From Planctomycetota bacterium (GTDB taxonomy: Bacteria > Planctomycetota > UBA1135 > GCA-002686595): a DNA stretch of 64,000 nucleotides. A program made the translations under genes and the position numbers. The stretch covers positions 186,001 to 250,000 of the forward strand of contig JACKHT010000001.1 in the NCBI GenBank assembly GCA_020638855.1, read 5' to 3'. Positions 53,201 to 60,483 of the stretch are shown here, one piece after another; the stretch's first letter is position 1; each line of letters begins with the position of its first letter. The notes below the pieces were generated by a model. It ran no database searches and had not been told where the DNA came from. It was given only the letters and a program-made list of their open reading frames with translations.

Positions 53201-53472
53201 GCCGGATCGACGCGGCGGAACAGGCGCACGTTTTGGCATTTCATGCACCACGCCTTCTGCTTGCCCTCATCCGCTGAGGGGTCGATCGTGGTGACGTAGT
53301 TGGGGGTGTTGCACGTGGTACATTCCAGGTGCGGCATGGTCCCGAGCGGCGCGGGTTTTTCCTCGACCGGTTTGTCCTGGTTGCTGCCCGACCCCTTGGG
53401 GAGGTCGAGCTGGGCCAGCGCGAACGTCGGGAGGAACAGGCAGAAAAGGGCCGACAGGATCAATCGTTGCAT
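50224..53472 (-). CDS. Very large secreted HEAT-repeat protein with N-terminal zinc ribbon
   Basis: 1082 residues from the ATG at 53472 (MQRLILSALFCLFLPTFALAQ, a signal peptide). Residues about 50-90 form a zinc-ribbon-like pair C-x2-C (CTTC and CMKC). A P/A/Q-rich linker follows (about 100-140). The remainder is largely HEAT-type helical repeats (for example DPTIRSNALRTLGRLGGDQAREALMM and DPRAKVARRAVDIL), interrupted near 500-650 by a region without repeats. Secreted or periplasmic scaffold of unknown target. The next gene, a lytic transglycosylase, begins one base after its stop. Confidence 0.83.
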   Translation of the reverse strand: MQRLILSALFCLFLPTFALAQLDLPKGSGSNQDKPVEEKPAPLGTMPHLECTTCNTPNYVTTIDPSADEGKQKAWCMKCQNVRLFRRVDPASVRQGNGLDLPAPTPAGPAPQATPAGQAPQAAPAPVVMQSMTDATLQAAQSILADVRRLRHPDPVVLNAAADSLVALGDAGLLRARISLSSQDASELLVASRALLLGGVAEDAERVAQRMLQALPPKASMNLVKQVIELNPVVASPRWLASMLEHPQNPARLTAYRALRDLAEDPKVVTQAWPEFLEPLLQSTNAEARYRALDLLSLVQGADILDAVFSALSDPRAKVARRAVDILTNSDDPRVEPELMVRCFGSRFILRENAYALLVVIEREDKYLRPLLHKGHVETLLRAMDMNEEMVSNTAALALAGIGFRMEESSESPWLDMAVMDHLVGVVAAIQFFDDRSSLVEPCLRRLQMLSGRNYGENGPRWAEWWLSQRHSFRASRAAMSYGPEDHLSLSLTYRNHPEGVAFVLLGPDRLFRPDEGLDGARYFVTSEQSDALVRLLEEQGALGAAQPPGPRGDRALQGQELLIRLGSGAKTFALGPQVREPWFERLAQFLQALRAECDWQDYFAANEHVDKQAWVAYVWQNGGVPTAEPAHSDWLREVYLHWCEAQPLGKRQAGLEALAKLQQEGHGPGPMEFDRMLELLGAERTYGRDAQTLYALCLHATGLRDQVAPSPEAALLGERLLGSLMENFGDAGVDPMGPVLHMLGSERIRLASKDPSPLLRAAAGLQLLAEPTEGDWPVLEGLMNDSSSMVATRVLGAAGKAGRQEALPIALTQSTSTDPTIRSNALRTLGRLGGDQAREALMMTLTEPSGDFRLVAAEGLADLRDPKAAPLLVALLRNGREQGIQGALRRGLLDLGPDAQEYLIGALNSPQPTARREAALILGEEDAHQAAPALLRLLSEDPTDSEVVDALVGLTCVDLSRAEDRAYAWWSWWDTVRKDDAFSWFLAACATRGLPSPQPVADHFFRPLRPDAQGTLQGSMLSNDGAAFLLEVMRTDDDWLARRAWREWQRRSSVQLDEMPRNPEARHLWVNQWAESLAAGR

Positions 53473-53725
53473 GCGCTTGGGGTGGGGAGGCTTCCGGAGC
53501 AAGGCCTAGCCGTTCGAAGCCCCGAGGATACGCGAAATGCCCCCCAATGTGCCTTCCCAGGGTTGGGCGCCGGCGGAAAACGGCCCTGGGGGTGCCCTGA
53601 GCTGGGTCGGGCTGGCCGCTGGGCTTCGGATCTCGGAAGGCTCAACCCGGCCCCGTGCGGGCGGGGTGAAAAAATTGGCTCGGGACCTTGCGGGATTGGA
53701 GCCCCGACCCCAAACTCGCCGACTG
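53473..53725. other. Intergenic region, divergent promoters expected
   Basis: About 250 bp between the HEAT-repeat gene start and the leader-peptide region. Mostly GC-rich with one short A-rich patch (GAAAAAATTGG near 53668). It must contain promoters for both directions, but I could not pick out convincing -35/-10 pairs. The 162-codon minus-strand frame crossing this stretch has biased, low-complexity content and is rejected. Confidence 0.5.
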
Positions 53726-53751
53726 ACCCCGAGAGGAGACCCCGAGAGGAG
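53726..53751 (+). repeat. 13-bp tandem duplication containing the leader-peptide Shine-Dalgarno
   Basis: ACCCCGAGAGGAG occurs twice without a gap (53726-53738, 53739-53751). Each copy ends in GAGGAG. The second lies eight bases before the ATG at 53760, ideal for ribosome binding; the first is a spare. Confidence 0.85.
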
Positions 53752-53759
53752 TTCGTTTC

Positions 53760-53825
53760 ATGATTCGCTTCCAGCCCTATCCCACTGCGGTACGCAAACC
53801 GCAAGGAGCCCAAGAGCTCCGCTGA
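53760..53825 (+). CDS. Leader peptide of the ABC-exporter attenuator (21 residues)
   Basis: ATG 53760 to TGA 53823-53825 encodes MIRFQPYPTAVRKPQGAQEL followed by R. It has a strong Shine-Dalgarno (GAGGAG, spacing eight), unlike almost every other gene in the window. It is followed within 45 bases by a Rho-independent terminator and then by a two-gene heterodimeric ABC exporter. The 5' half of its stop region (GAGCG, 53824-53828) is complementary to the first arm of the terminator (CGCTC, 53872-53876). This is the classic layout of a ribosome-sensing attenuator. The peptide is too short for homology. Confidence 0.6.
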   Translation: MIRFQPYPTAVRKPQGAQELR

Positions 53826-53862
53826 GCGCGTTTTCTCGGATGTTTTGGTCCGCTTAAGGACC
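53786..53862 (+). promoter_or_regulatory. Three hairpins of the leader (attenuator control structures)
   Basis: Hairpin 1: TGCGGT 53786-53791 with ACCGCA 53798-53803. Hairpin 2: GGAGC 53805-53809 with GCTCC 53816-53820. Both are inside the leader ORF. Hairpin 3: GGTCC 53847-53851 with GGACC 53858-53862, after the stop codon. A translating ribosome would melt hairpins 1 and 2 and, at the stop codon, mask the GAGCG that could otherwise pair with the terminator arm. Pairing was found by eye. Confidence 0.55.
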
Positions 53863-53869
53863 CCGAAGG

Positions 53870-53897
53870 CCCGCTCCTCTCCTGAGCGGGTTTTTTT
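53870..53897 (+). terminator. Rho-independent terminator within the ABC-exporter leader
   Basis: Stem CCCGCTC (53870-53876) with GAGCGGG (53884-53890), seven pairs, loop CTCTCCT, followed at once by seven Ts (53891-53897). It lies before, not after, the ABC genes, so it would stop transcription in the leader unless prevented. No independent gene ends upstream on this strand except the leader peptide. Confidence 0.85.
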
Positions 53898-53947
53898 GTG
53901 CCTTGGGCACGCCCGCCGGGTTTTTCCCCCAACCCGATGGGTCTCCA

Positions 53948-55912
53948 TTGACCACCACTCCCCTACCTCCTTCCACCCAAAATGGCTCGCGTAGCCTTTG
54001 GGCCTTGACCGTCGGATTTCGGCTGCGCTACGCCTTGGCCATGGTCAGCATGGCCATCGGCATCCTGCTGGTCTTCCTCGTTCCCAAGATCTCTGGGCAG
54101 ATCATCGACGGGTTTCCCGCCCAAGCGGTGGGCGCGGCCGCCGGTTCGGCGGGGGCCTTCGTGCCCCCTGCTTGGCTGGAGCAACTCACCCAATTCCTCG
54201 GGTTGAGCGGCGGAACCGCCACTTGGTTGACCCTGACGGGTCTGTTGGTGGTGTGCCTGACGGCTGCGGCAGGAGCCTTCCAGTACCTGCGCGGACGGTT
54301 GGCCGCCCAGGCCAGCGAAGGAATCCTACGCTCGCTCAGGATGCAGCTGTACCGCCACCTGATGGAGTTGCCTGCGGAAGCCTTCGACCGCGCCGACACC
54401 GGGGACTTGGTCCAACGCTGCACCTCGGACGTGGACACGGTTCGGCTCTTCCTGTCGACCCAGGTGGTCGAAATCGGCCGTGCGGTGATGCTCGTGGCTT
54501 GCTCGCTGCCCCTTATGTTCGCCTTGGATGTGCGCTTGACCTGGGTCAGCATCAGCCTGATCCCGATCATCCTGGGCTTCTCGATGATCTTCTTCCGCCG
54601 GCTCACACGGGCCTTCCAAGCCGCCGATGAAGCCGAAGGTCGCATGACGAGTGTGCTCCAGGAAAACCTGACCGGAATTCGTGTGGTGCGCTCGTTTGGC
54701 CGGCAAGATCACGAGGAGGCCAAGTTTGAAGTGGCCAATGGCGACCACCGGGACCGTACCCAGCACCTCTTCCGCGTGTTGGCGCTGTTCTGGTCGCTGT
54801 CCGACGTGCTGTGCCTTTCCCAGTTGGGCCTGGTGTTGTTCGCGGGCGCGCACTGGACCATGGCCGGCAGCATGACCTTGGGAACCCTGGTGGCGTTCAC
54901 CCAGTACTCCGCGCTGGTCATTTGGCCCGTGCGCCAGATGGGCCGCATCCTCGTCGATGCGGGCAAGGCCGGCGTGTCGTTGAAGCGCTTGACGGAGATT
55001 TTGGACCAAGCCGAGGAAGCCCCTTCCATGGCGGGTGGCCCTACGGGTCCCCTGTCGGGCAAGGGCGCCTTGAGCCTGCGCGGGGTGAGCTTCCGCTTTC
55101 CGGTGGCCCCCTCGATGGACGGCGCCCCCGTGTCCGGCGAGGCCGAACGCGACCGGCAAGGCTGGGTCCTGCAGGACGTGGATCTGGAATTGCGGCCGGG
55201 CCAGACCCTGGGTTTGGTGGGTCCCCCGGGATCGGGCAAGAGCGCGCTGGTCCAGCTTCTGTTGGGCCTCTACGACTACCAAGCGCCCCATGGGCGCGGT
55301 TCGATCCAATTGGATGGCGTGGAGATCGCCAGCCTCGACCGGCATGCCCTGCGCAGCCAAGTCGCGGCGGTGCTCCAAAACCCGTTTCTGTTCGCCAAGT
55401 CGATCGAAAGCAATCTCCGGGTCGGGCACTGCGAAGCCGAACGCGACGAGCTGCGCACTGCCACCGAAGCGGCCAGCCTGCATAGCTCGATCGAGTCGTT
55501 CGAGTCCGGCTACGACACGCTGATTGGCGAACGGGGAGTCACCCTCTCTGGGGGCCAAAAGCAGCGAATGGCCATTGCACGCGCACTGCTCAAGCCTGCG
55601 CCGGTCTTGATCCTGGACGATGCGCTTTCCGCGGTCGACCACCAAACCGAGCAACAAATCCTGGCCGCGCTCAAAGCTCGGGCGGGCCAGCAAACCACCA
55701 TCGTGATTTCCCACCGCCTCTCGAGCGTGGCCCACGCGGACGAGATCGTGGTTTTGAACGCCGGGCGCATCGTCGAGCGCGGTTGCCACCAGCAATTGAT
55801 CGCGAGCCAAGGCGCGTATGCGCATCTGTGGCACCTGCAACACCCCGACCCCGGCGCACGCAAGCCGGGCCCTGTCCCCACCCGTTCGCATCCCCCCACC
55901 GTCCAGCCCTAG
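53948..55912 (+). CDS. ABC exporter half-transporter A, degenerate ATPase site (LDD)
   Basis: 654 residues from a TTG at 53948; an in-frame TTG at 53903 is too close to the terminator. The start overlaps the stop of a four-codon ORF (ATG 53937, MGLH), as TTGA. Six membrane helices within about 15-310, then a nucleotide-binding domain: Walker A GPPGSGKSALVQ (about 425), signature LSGGQKQRMAIARAL (about 534), Walker B VLILDDALSAVD, where the catalytic glutamate is replaced by aspartate, and the switch ISHRLSSVAHADEI. Heterodimeric exporters such as TM287/288 and BmrCD have exactly this pairing of one degenerate and one intact site. Likely exports drugs or lipids. Confidence 0.88.
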   Translation: MTTTPLPPSTQNGSRSLWALTVGFRLRYALAMVSMAIGILLVFLVPKISGQIIDGFPAQAVGAAAGSAGAFVPPAWLEQLTQFLGLSGGTATWLTLTGLLVVCLTAAAGAFQYLRGRLAAQASEGILRSLRMQLYRHLMELPAEAFDRADTGDLVQRCTSDVDTVRLFLSTQVVEIGRAVMLVACSLPLMFALDVRLTWVSISLIPIILGFSMIFFRRLTRAFQAADEAEGRMTSVLQENLTGIRVVRSFGRQDHEEAKFEVANGDHRDRTQHLFRVLALFWSLSDVLCLSQLGLVLFAGAHWTMAGSMTLGTLVAFTQYSALVIWPVRQMGRILVDAGKAGVSLKRLTEILDQAEEAPSMAGGPTGPLSGKGALSLRGVSFRFPVAPSMDGAPVSGEAERDRQGWVLQDVDLELRPGQTLGLVGPPGSGKSALVQLLLGLYDYQAPHGRGSIQLDGVEIASLDRHALRSQVAAVLQNPFLFAKSIESNLRVGHCEAERDELRTATEAASLHSSIESFESGYDTLIGERGVTLSGGQKQRMAIARALLKPAPVLILDDALSAVDHQTEQQILAALKARAGQQTTIVISHRLSSVAHADEIVVLNAGRIVERGCHQQLIASQGAYAHLWHLQHPDPGARKPGPVPTRSHPPTVQP

Positions 55913-55914
55913 CC

Positions 55915-57807
55915 ATGCAAACCCTCTTGGAAGATAGTCAGCACGCGGGTGTGCGCCTGGAAACTTGGAAGCACCTGTTTGGATTCGCGCAGGCCTACAA
56001 GCCTTTGATGGGGAAAGTTGCCCTCTTCGCGTTCGGGACAGGTTTGGCGGACATTTCGTTCCCGCTCGTGACCAAAGACCTCGTCGATGCCATCACCGGC
56101 TGGCGCGAGCAAGGCAGCGGTGCGAGTCCAGCCCTGGGCGGCTACGTGTGGGCCTACCTGGGCTTGACCCTGCTCTTGGCGACCTGCGTGCATGGCTTCA
56201 TTCGTTCAGTAGGCCGGCTCAAGACTTCGGTCTCGGCGGATATCCGCCGAGCCGGGTTTGCCAACCTGCAACGCTTGGAGTTTGCCTACTACGATGAACG
56301 GGCTGCGGGTTGGCTCATGGCCCGCATGACCGGCGATTGCGAGCGCCTGGCCAACATCATGGCTTGGGGTTTGCTTGACGTGCTTTGGTCTTCGACGTTC
56401 CTGGTTGGGATCGCCAGCGTCCTGTTGGTGCTGAATTGGAAGCTGGGGCTGCTCGTGCTCACGGTGGTTCCGCTGTTGGCGTATGCCAGCCGAGCATTCC
56501 AAAAGCGCATCTTGCTCACCTCGCGTCGGATCCGAAAGATTGCCTCGGGCATCACGGCAGACTTCAACGAGTCGATCATGGGGGTCTTGACCACCAAGAT
56601 TTTCTCTCAGCAGGGCCCCCAAGCGGCTCAGTTTTCCATACGGGTGGACGAGCTGTACCAGTCCAGCGTGCGCAACGCCCTGCTATCGGCGCTGTACTTG
56701 CCAGCGGTGCTCACCATCGGGAGTTTGGCCACCGCCATGGTGCTCGTGCGCGGCGGCTATGCGGTTTCCTTGGGCAGCATGGGGCTAGGAACGCTCGTGG
56801 CGTTCCTGGCCTACACGCGCTTGATGTTTGAACCCCTGCAACAACTGGCCCACATCTTCAGCGAACTCCAAATGGCGCAGGCTTCGGGCGAGCGGATTGT
56901 CGAGCTGTTGACCCGCGAGCCGGCCATCCAGGACTCCGAATCGGTCCAGTCGGCGGTTCAGGCTCAGAAGGAGCACCCCGTTCCTGGCCGGGCAGAAGAC
57001 GGTGGCCCGATCGAGGTGGGCGCCATCGAATTCGAAAACGTTTCCTTTGCCTACGGGGCTGGCCAGGGCGGCGACAAGCAGGTCCTGTCCGACGTGCAAG
57101 TCCGCATCGAACCCGGGGAAACGGTGGCATTGGTGGGCTCTACGGGCGGCGGCAAAACCACCCTGATCAGCCTCTTGTGCCGCTTCTACGAGCCGACTGC
57201 TGGGCGCATCACGCTCGGTGGCATCGACCTGCAGGCGCGCAGCCTGCACTGGGTGCAGTCGATCTTTGGGGTGGTCCTCCAGGATCCCTACCTCTTCCGG
57301 GGTAGCGTGCGCGAGAACATCCGCTATGGACAACTCGATGCCAGCGACGCCGAGGTGGAAGCCGCGGCCAGCTTGGTGGGAGCCCATGAAATGCTGCTAG
57401 CACTTCCTGGCGGGTACGACTTCGACGTTGGAGAAGGCGGATTGCGTCTCTCGCAAGGGCAACGTCAACTGGTTTCGTTCGCAAGGGCCCTGCTCAAGAA
57501 CCCGGCCGTGTTGATCATGGACGAGGCGACTTCGAACATCGACACCCAGACCGAGCGCAACATCCAACAAGCCTTGCACAAGGTTCTCCAGGGTCGCACG
57601 AGCTTCGTGATTGCGCACCGCTTGTCCACCATCGAACGCGCCGATCGGATCCTCGTCATCGAGGGGGGTCGCATCTTGGAACAGGGCACGCACTCGGAGC
57701 TCTTGGCCAAGCGGGGTCGCTACTTCGACCTCCTGCATCACCAGGGGCTCGAGGCGACCGGGACCAAGGCCAGCGATTGGGAGCTTGGGGCGATACGACC
57801 GGATTGA
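55915..57807 (+). CDS. ABC exporter half-transporter B, catalytic subunit
   Basis: 630 residues from the ATG at 55915, two bases after the stop of partner A. Six membrane helices within about 35-330. NBD: Walker A GSTGGGKTTLISLL (about 406), Walker B VLIMDEATSNID with the catalytic glutamate, and H-switch IAHRLSTIERADRI. The signature is LSQGQRQLVSFARAL instead of LSGGQ. An LSQGQ signature with an intact DEATSN is how the TM288/BmrD-type subunit reads, complementing partner A. A C-terminal extension follows the NBD to residue 630. Confidence 0.92.
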   Translation: MQTLLEDSQHAGVRLETWKHLFGFAQAYKPLMGKVALFAFGTGLADISFPLVTKDLVDAITGWREQGSGASPALGGYVWAYLGLTLLLATCVHGFIRSVGRLKTSVSADIRRAGFANLQRLEFAYYDERAAGWLMARMTGDCERLANIMAWGLLDVLWSSTFLVGIASVLLVLNWKLGLLVLTVVPLLAYASRAFQKRILLTSRRIRKIASGITADFNESIMGVLTTKIFSQQGPQAAQFSIRVDELYQSSVRNALLSALYLPAVLTIGSLATAMVLVRGGYAVSLGSMGLGTLVAFLAYTRLMFEPLQQLAHIFSELQMAQASGERIVELLTREPAIQDSESVQSAVQAQKEHPVPGRAEDGGPIEVGAIEFENVSFAYGAGQGGDKQVLSDVQVRIEPGETVALVGSTGGGKTTLISLLCRFYEPTAGRITLGGIDLQARSLHWVQSIFGVVLQDPYLFRGSVRENIRYGQLDASDAEVEAAASLVGAHEMLLALPGGYDFDVGEGGLRLSQGQRQLVSFARALLKNPAVLIMDEATSNIDTQTERNIQQALHKVLQGRTSFVIAHRLSTIERADRILVIEGGRILEQGTHSELLAKRGRYFDLLHHQGLEATGTKASDWELGAIRPD

Positions 57808-57896
57808 GCCCTGCAACCGGGTACGCTTCTAAGGAAAGCCCTGTTGCGCCAGCACAACAGCTGGCACAGGTGTTCGGAAAACGGAACATGGGAGTA

Positions 57897-57938
57897 GGAC
57901 CCGTCTCTGGGGCCCTTGCGGGCCCTGGAGACGGGTCC
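57897..57938. other. Long perfect hairpin after the ABC operon
   Basis: An 11-bp stem (GGACCCGTCTC, 57897-57907, with 57928-57938), a two-by-two internal loop, then a six-bp GGGCCC stem closed by TTGC. It is symmetrical on both strands and has no T tract. It could be an mRNA 3' end stabiliser, a Rho-independent-like terminator without U run, or a mobile-repeat relic. Confidence 0.6.
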
Positions 57939-58144
57939 TCGCCCGCGTGGGGTGATCCACCCGTCCACCTGGGCTTCCGGCAGGGCTTCCGGGGGCGTTG
58001 CAAAAGATCGACATCGGCCCCTGGGGCTTGGGGCCCCCCGGGAGCCCAACGAACGCGTCTAAACGACTGCGCTACCATAACTTAGCGCTAACCAACCCCT
58101 TCAGCTGCTGGGCTGGCACGCGTTGTGCATGGGTCTCCTGCACG

Positions 58145-58190
58145 ACACCGCCAAGAACACCGCCAAGAACACCGCCGCAAACACCGCACC
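58145..58190 (+). repeat. 12-bp tandem repeat before the zinc-ribbon gene
   Basis: ACACCGCCAAGA twice (58145, 58157), then ACACCGCCGCAA and ACACCGCACCGC. If translation began at the in-frame ATG at 58129 the repeat would encode T-A-K-N units. I favour the ATG at 58213, after which the conserved domain begins. Confidence 0.8.
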
Positions 58191-58212
58191 GCAGCCAACA
58201 CCGAACCGCACC

Positions 58213-58437
58213 ATGACCTACGGAGACTTCGAAACCGACCGCAAATTCTGCTCCCACTGCCAAGCCTACGTGGCGTACTTGGCGAGCCCCACCCAATGCT
58301 TCTGCACCCAATGCGGCGAAGAGGTTCGATTGATGTCCCCCACCGATTGGGAACGCTTCAACCACGAACGGGGCGCGCAACCGGTGAAGACCAAGGCTCG
58401 TAAAGGCTCGAAGAAGCGCTCGGCTGGAGCCGCATGA
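58213..58437 (+). CDS. Small zinc-ribbon protein
   Basis: 74 residues from the ATG at 58213 (MTYGDFETDRKFC). Two C-x2-C knuckles: CSHC (about 13-16) and CTQC (about 32-35), with CF just before the second. A basic lysine-rich tail follows (about 58-74). It resembles small single-domain zinc ribbons common in planctomycete genomes; function unknown. An upstream in-frame ATG at 58129 would add 28 low-complexity residues. It converges with recG, with 24 bp between stops. Confidence 0.7.
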   Translation: MTYGDFETDRKFCSHCQAYVAYLASPTQCFCTQCGEEVRLMSPTDWERFNHERGAQPVKTKARKGSKKRSAGAA

Positions 58438-58461
58438 GCCCCACCGCCCAACCGACCGAGG

Positions 58462-60483
58462 CTAGGGGGTGAGCAACGCGCCCTCGGCTTGCGCGTAGTG
58501 CGCCAAGACCTGGGGTCGGCTCTGCACCAAGTCGCGGGCCGCAAGGAAGAGCTCCAAGTCCTGTTCCGGATCCGCCAGTCCCTCGGTGTTGACGCCGGCT
58601 TGCCGTAGCCCAGCCAGATCCCCCATGCCGCGCTTGCGGAGGTCTTCCTCCGCCAGAAAGAACCCATCGCGCGATTGCTCCAAGAGCTGTAGCCGTTCCT
58701 CGGCCGCCTTGTCCCCCAACAGCACGCAGTACGAGGCCAAAGGGCCCCGGCCCACCCGCCCCCGCAGTTGGTGCAACTGCGCCAAACCCAAGCGATGGGC
58801 CTCTTCGATGACCATCACCGTGGCGTTCGAAACATCGACACCGACCTCGACCACCGTGGTCGCGACCAGGAGCCCCACGTCGCCCTTGCGGAAGCGATCC
58901 AGGCGCCAGGCGCGCTCTTCCGCTGGCAGCTTGCCGTGCACGCACTCCACCCCAAAGCGAGCAAGGCGCGGGTCGGCACAAAACTCGTCGAAGCGCTCGA
59001 GCACGCCCGTCTGACCTTCCTCGCCGCCCCCGATGCGCGGGCAGACCCAATAGGCTTGTTCCCCGGCTTCCAAGCGTTGCTCCAGGAAGGGCCGTACGCG
59101 CCGGATCTGGGTTCCGCGACTCCACTGCGTGCGGATCTCGCCGCGACCCGGAGGTGCTTCGCGCAGCACGCTGACCTCCAAATCCCCGTAAAGGGTCAGC
59201 GCCAGGGTGCGCGGGATCGGGGTGGCGGTCAAAAGCAATAGGTGCGCGTCGTTGCCCTTGCCCGTGAGCGAGGCCCGTTGCCCCACCCCAAAGCGGTGTT
59301 GCTCGTCGATCACCACCAGATCCAGCCTCGCAAAGTGCACATCCTTGGAAAACAGCGCATGGGTGCCAAACACCACCTGCACGTCGCCGCGTGCCAAGCG
59401 TTCGGTCAAGTAACGACGGTCCTGGGTACCCACCGACCCGGTGAGCAAGTCCACTTCGATTCCCTGGTCGAGCAGGATCGACCGCGCCCCATAGAAGTGC
59501 TGCTCAGCCAGGAGCTCGGTGGGAGCCATGATCGCGACCTGCCCGCCCGCCTCCACCACCGCCATCGCCGCGAACAACGCCAAGGCCGTCTTGCCCGACC
59601 CCACATCGCCCTGGACGAGGCGGCGCATGGGCACGCGCCGCGCAAGGTCGCGCAGGATGTCGGTGATCACCTGCTTTTGACCCAGGGTAAACGTGTAAGG
59701 AAATCGACCGGCGATCTCGACCAAGGTCGGCTTGGGGAGCCGCGCCGCGCGTGCGCCACCCCCGCGCCCCGCCCGTCGGGTTTGCAGGTTGGCTTGGATG
59801 TGCAGCAAAGGTTCGAGCGCCAGTCGTCGACGACCCGCCTCGAAGTCCGCCAAGCTCTGGGGTTGGTGCACACCGCGGACCGCGCGACCAAGCTCGGGCA
59901 AATCGTGCAGCGCCAAAGCGTCGGGGGGCAGGGGGTCCCGCAACCGATCCGCGCAGGCTTCGATGGCGGCCGCGATGCGCTGGGCCAGGAACTCCGAGGA
60001 GAAACCCGCTGGCGGCGCGTACTGGGCGAACAGCGAGCCGGGGGCGGGCAGCGGCTTGCCCGCGTGTCCCACCTGGGGCGTCGCAAGCGCCGGCCCTTTG
60101 GCATCCACCACGGTACCGAAGAGTTCGACTTCGGCTCCCTGCGGGACGACTTCGGTCATCCACGGTTGGTTGAACCAGAGCGCGGCGATGGTGGTGCCGT
60201 GCTCGTCCTCGACCTGCCAGCGCACCACGTTGCGCCGCCCACCGAAGCGAGTCAGGCGCATCGAGCGCACCGTCCCCCGGATGCGGACGTTGGATCCCTC
60301 GCGGGTGAGGGCTTCGGCCACGGGGACGACCCCGGGCCACTGCAGGACCCCCAGCGGACGGACCAGCATCAAGTCCGACAGGGTGCGCAGCCCCGCCTTG
60401 GCCAGACCCTCCGCCTTGGCCTTGCCGATGCCCGGCAGGGCGGTCAGTGGGGACTGGGGCTGGAGTTGGGTGGGCTGGGCCAT
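58462..60483 (-). CDS. recG: ATP-dependent DNA helicase RecG
   Basis: 673 residues from the ATG at 60483 (MAQPTQLQPQSPLTALPGIGKAKAE). N-terminal helix-hairpin-helix and wedge/OB domain (about 10-150; VRIRGTVRSMRLTRFGGRRNVVRW), then a superfamily-2 helicase core: Walker A LVQGDVGSGKTALAL (about 280), DExH VVIDEQHRFGVGQR, TATPIPRTLAL, and ATTVVEVGVDVSNATVMVIEEAHRLGLAQLHQLRGRVGR. RecG reverses stalled forks and branch-migrates junctions. It is close to the usual length of about 690. It overlaps the upstream EEP gene by 40 bp, longer than most overlaps here. Confidence 0.95.
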   Translation of the reverse strand: MAQPTQLQPQSPLTALPGIGKAKAEGLAKAGLRTLSDLMLVRPLGVLQWPGVVPVAEALTREGSNVRIRGTVRSMRLTRFGGRRNVVRWQVEDEHGTTIAALWFNQPWMTEVVPQGAEVELFGTVVDAKGPALATPQVGHAGKPLPAPGSLFAQYAPPAGFSSEFLAQRIAAAIEACADRLRDPLPPDALALHDLPELGRAVRGVHQPQSLADFEAGRRRLALEPLLHIQANLQTRRAGRGGGARAARLPKPTLVEIAGRFPYTFTLGQKQVITDILRDLARRVPMRRLVQGDVGSGKTALALFAAMAVVEAGGQVAIMAPTELLAEQHFYGARSILLDQGIEVDLLTGSVGTQDRRYLTERLARGDVQVVFGTHALFSKDVHFARLDLVVIDEQHRFGVGQRASLTGKGNDAHLLLLTATPIPRTLALTLYGDLEVSVLREAPPGRGEIRTQWSRGTQIRRVRPFLEQRLEAGEQAYWVCPRIGGGEEGQTGVLERFDEFCADPRLARFGVECVHGKLPAEERAWRLDRFRKGDVGLLVATTVVEVGVDVSNATVMVIEEAHRLGLAQLHQLRGRVGRGPLASYCVLLGDKAAEERLQLLEQSRDGFFLAEEDLRKRGMGDLAGLRQAGVNTEGLADPEQDLELFLAARDLVQSRPQVLAHYAQAEGALLTP

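Larger units (their letters stand above)
57808..58212. other. Intergenic region with several inverted repeats
   Basis: No gene recognised in these 405 bp. Contents: two mutually exclusive hairpins right after the ABC stop (CTGTTG 57841-57846 with CAACAG 57855-57860, or GCCAGC 57848-57853 with GCTGGC 57860-57865); a large 42-nt hairpin (57897-57938); a six-base inverted repeat GCGCTA/TAGCGC with AT-rich loop (58069-58074, 58083-58088), possibly an operator; and a 12-bp tandem repeat before the zinc-ribbon start. Confidence 0.6.

Noticed and set aside
53600..53880. tRNA or known structured RNA
   Set aside because: No cloverleaf with a T-psi-C-like arm could be drawn; the hairpins are better explained by an attenuator with a leader peptide.
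53460..53948. 162-codon minus-strand open frame upstream of the ABC exporter
   Set aside because: It overlaps the start of the HEAT-repeat gene, has low-complexity content, and runs antisense through the leader, hairpins and terminator.
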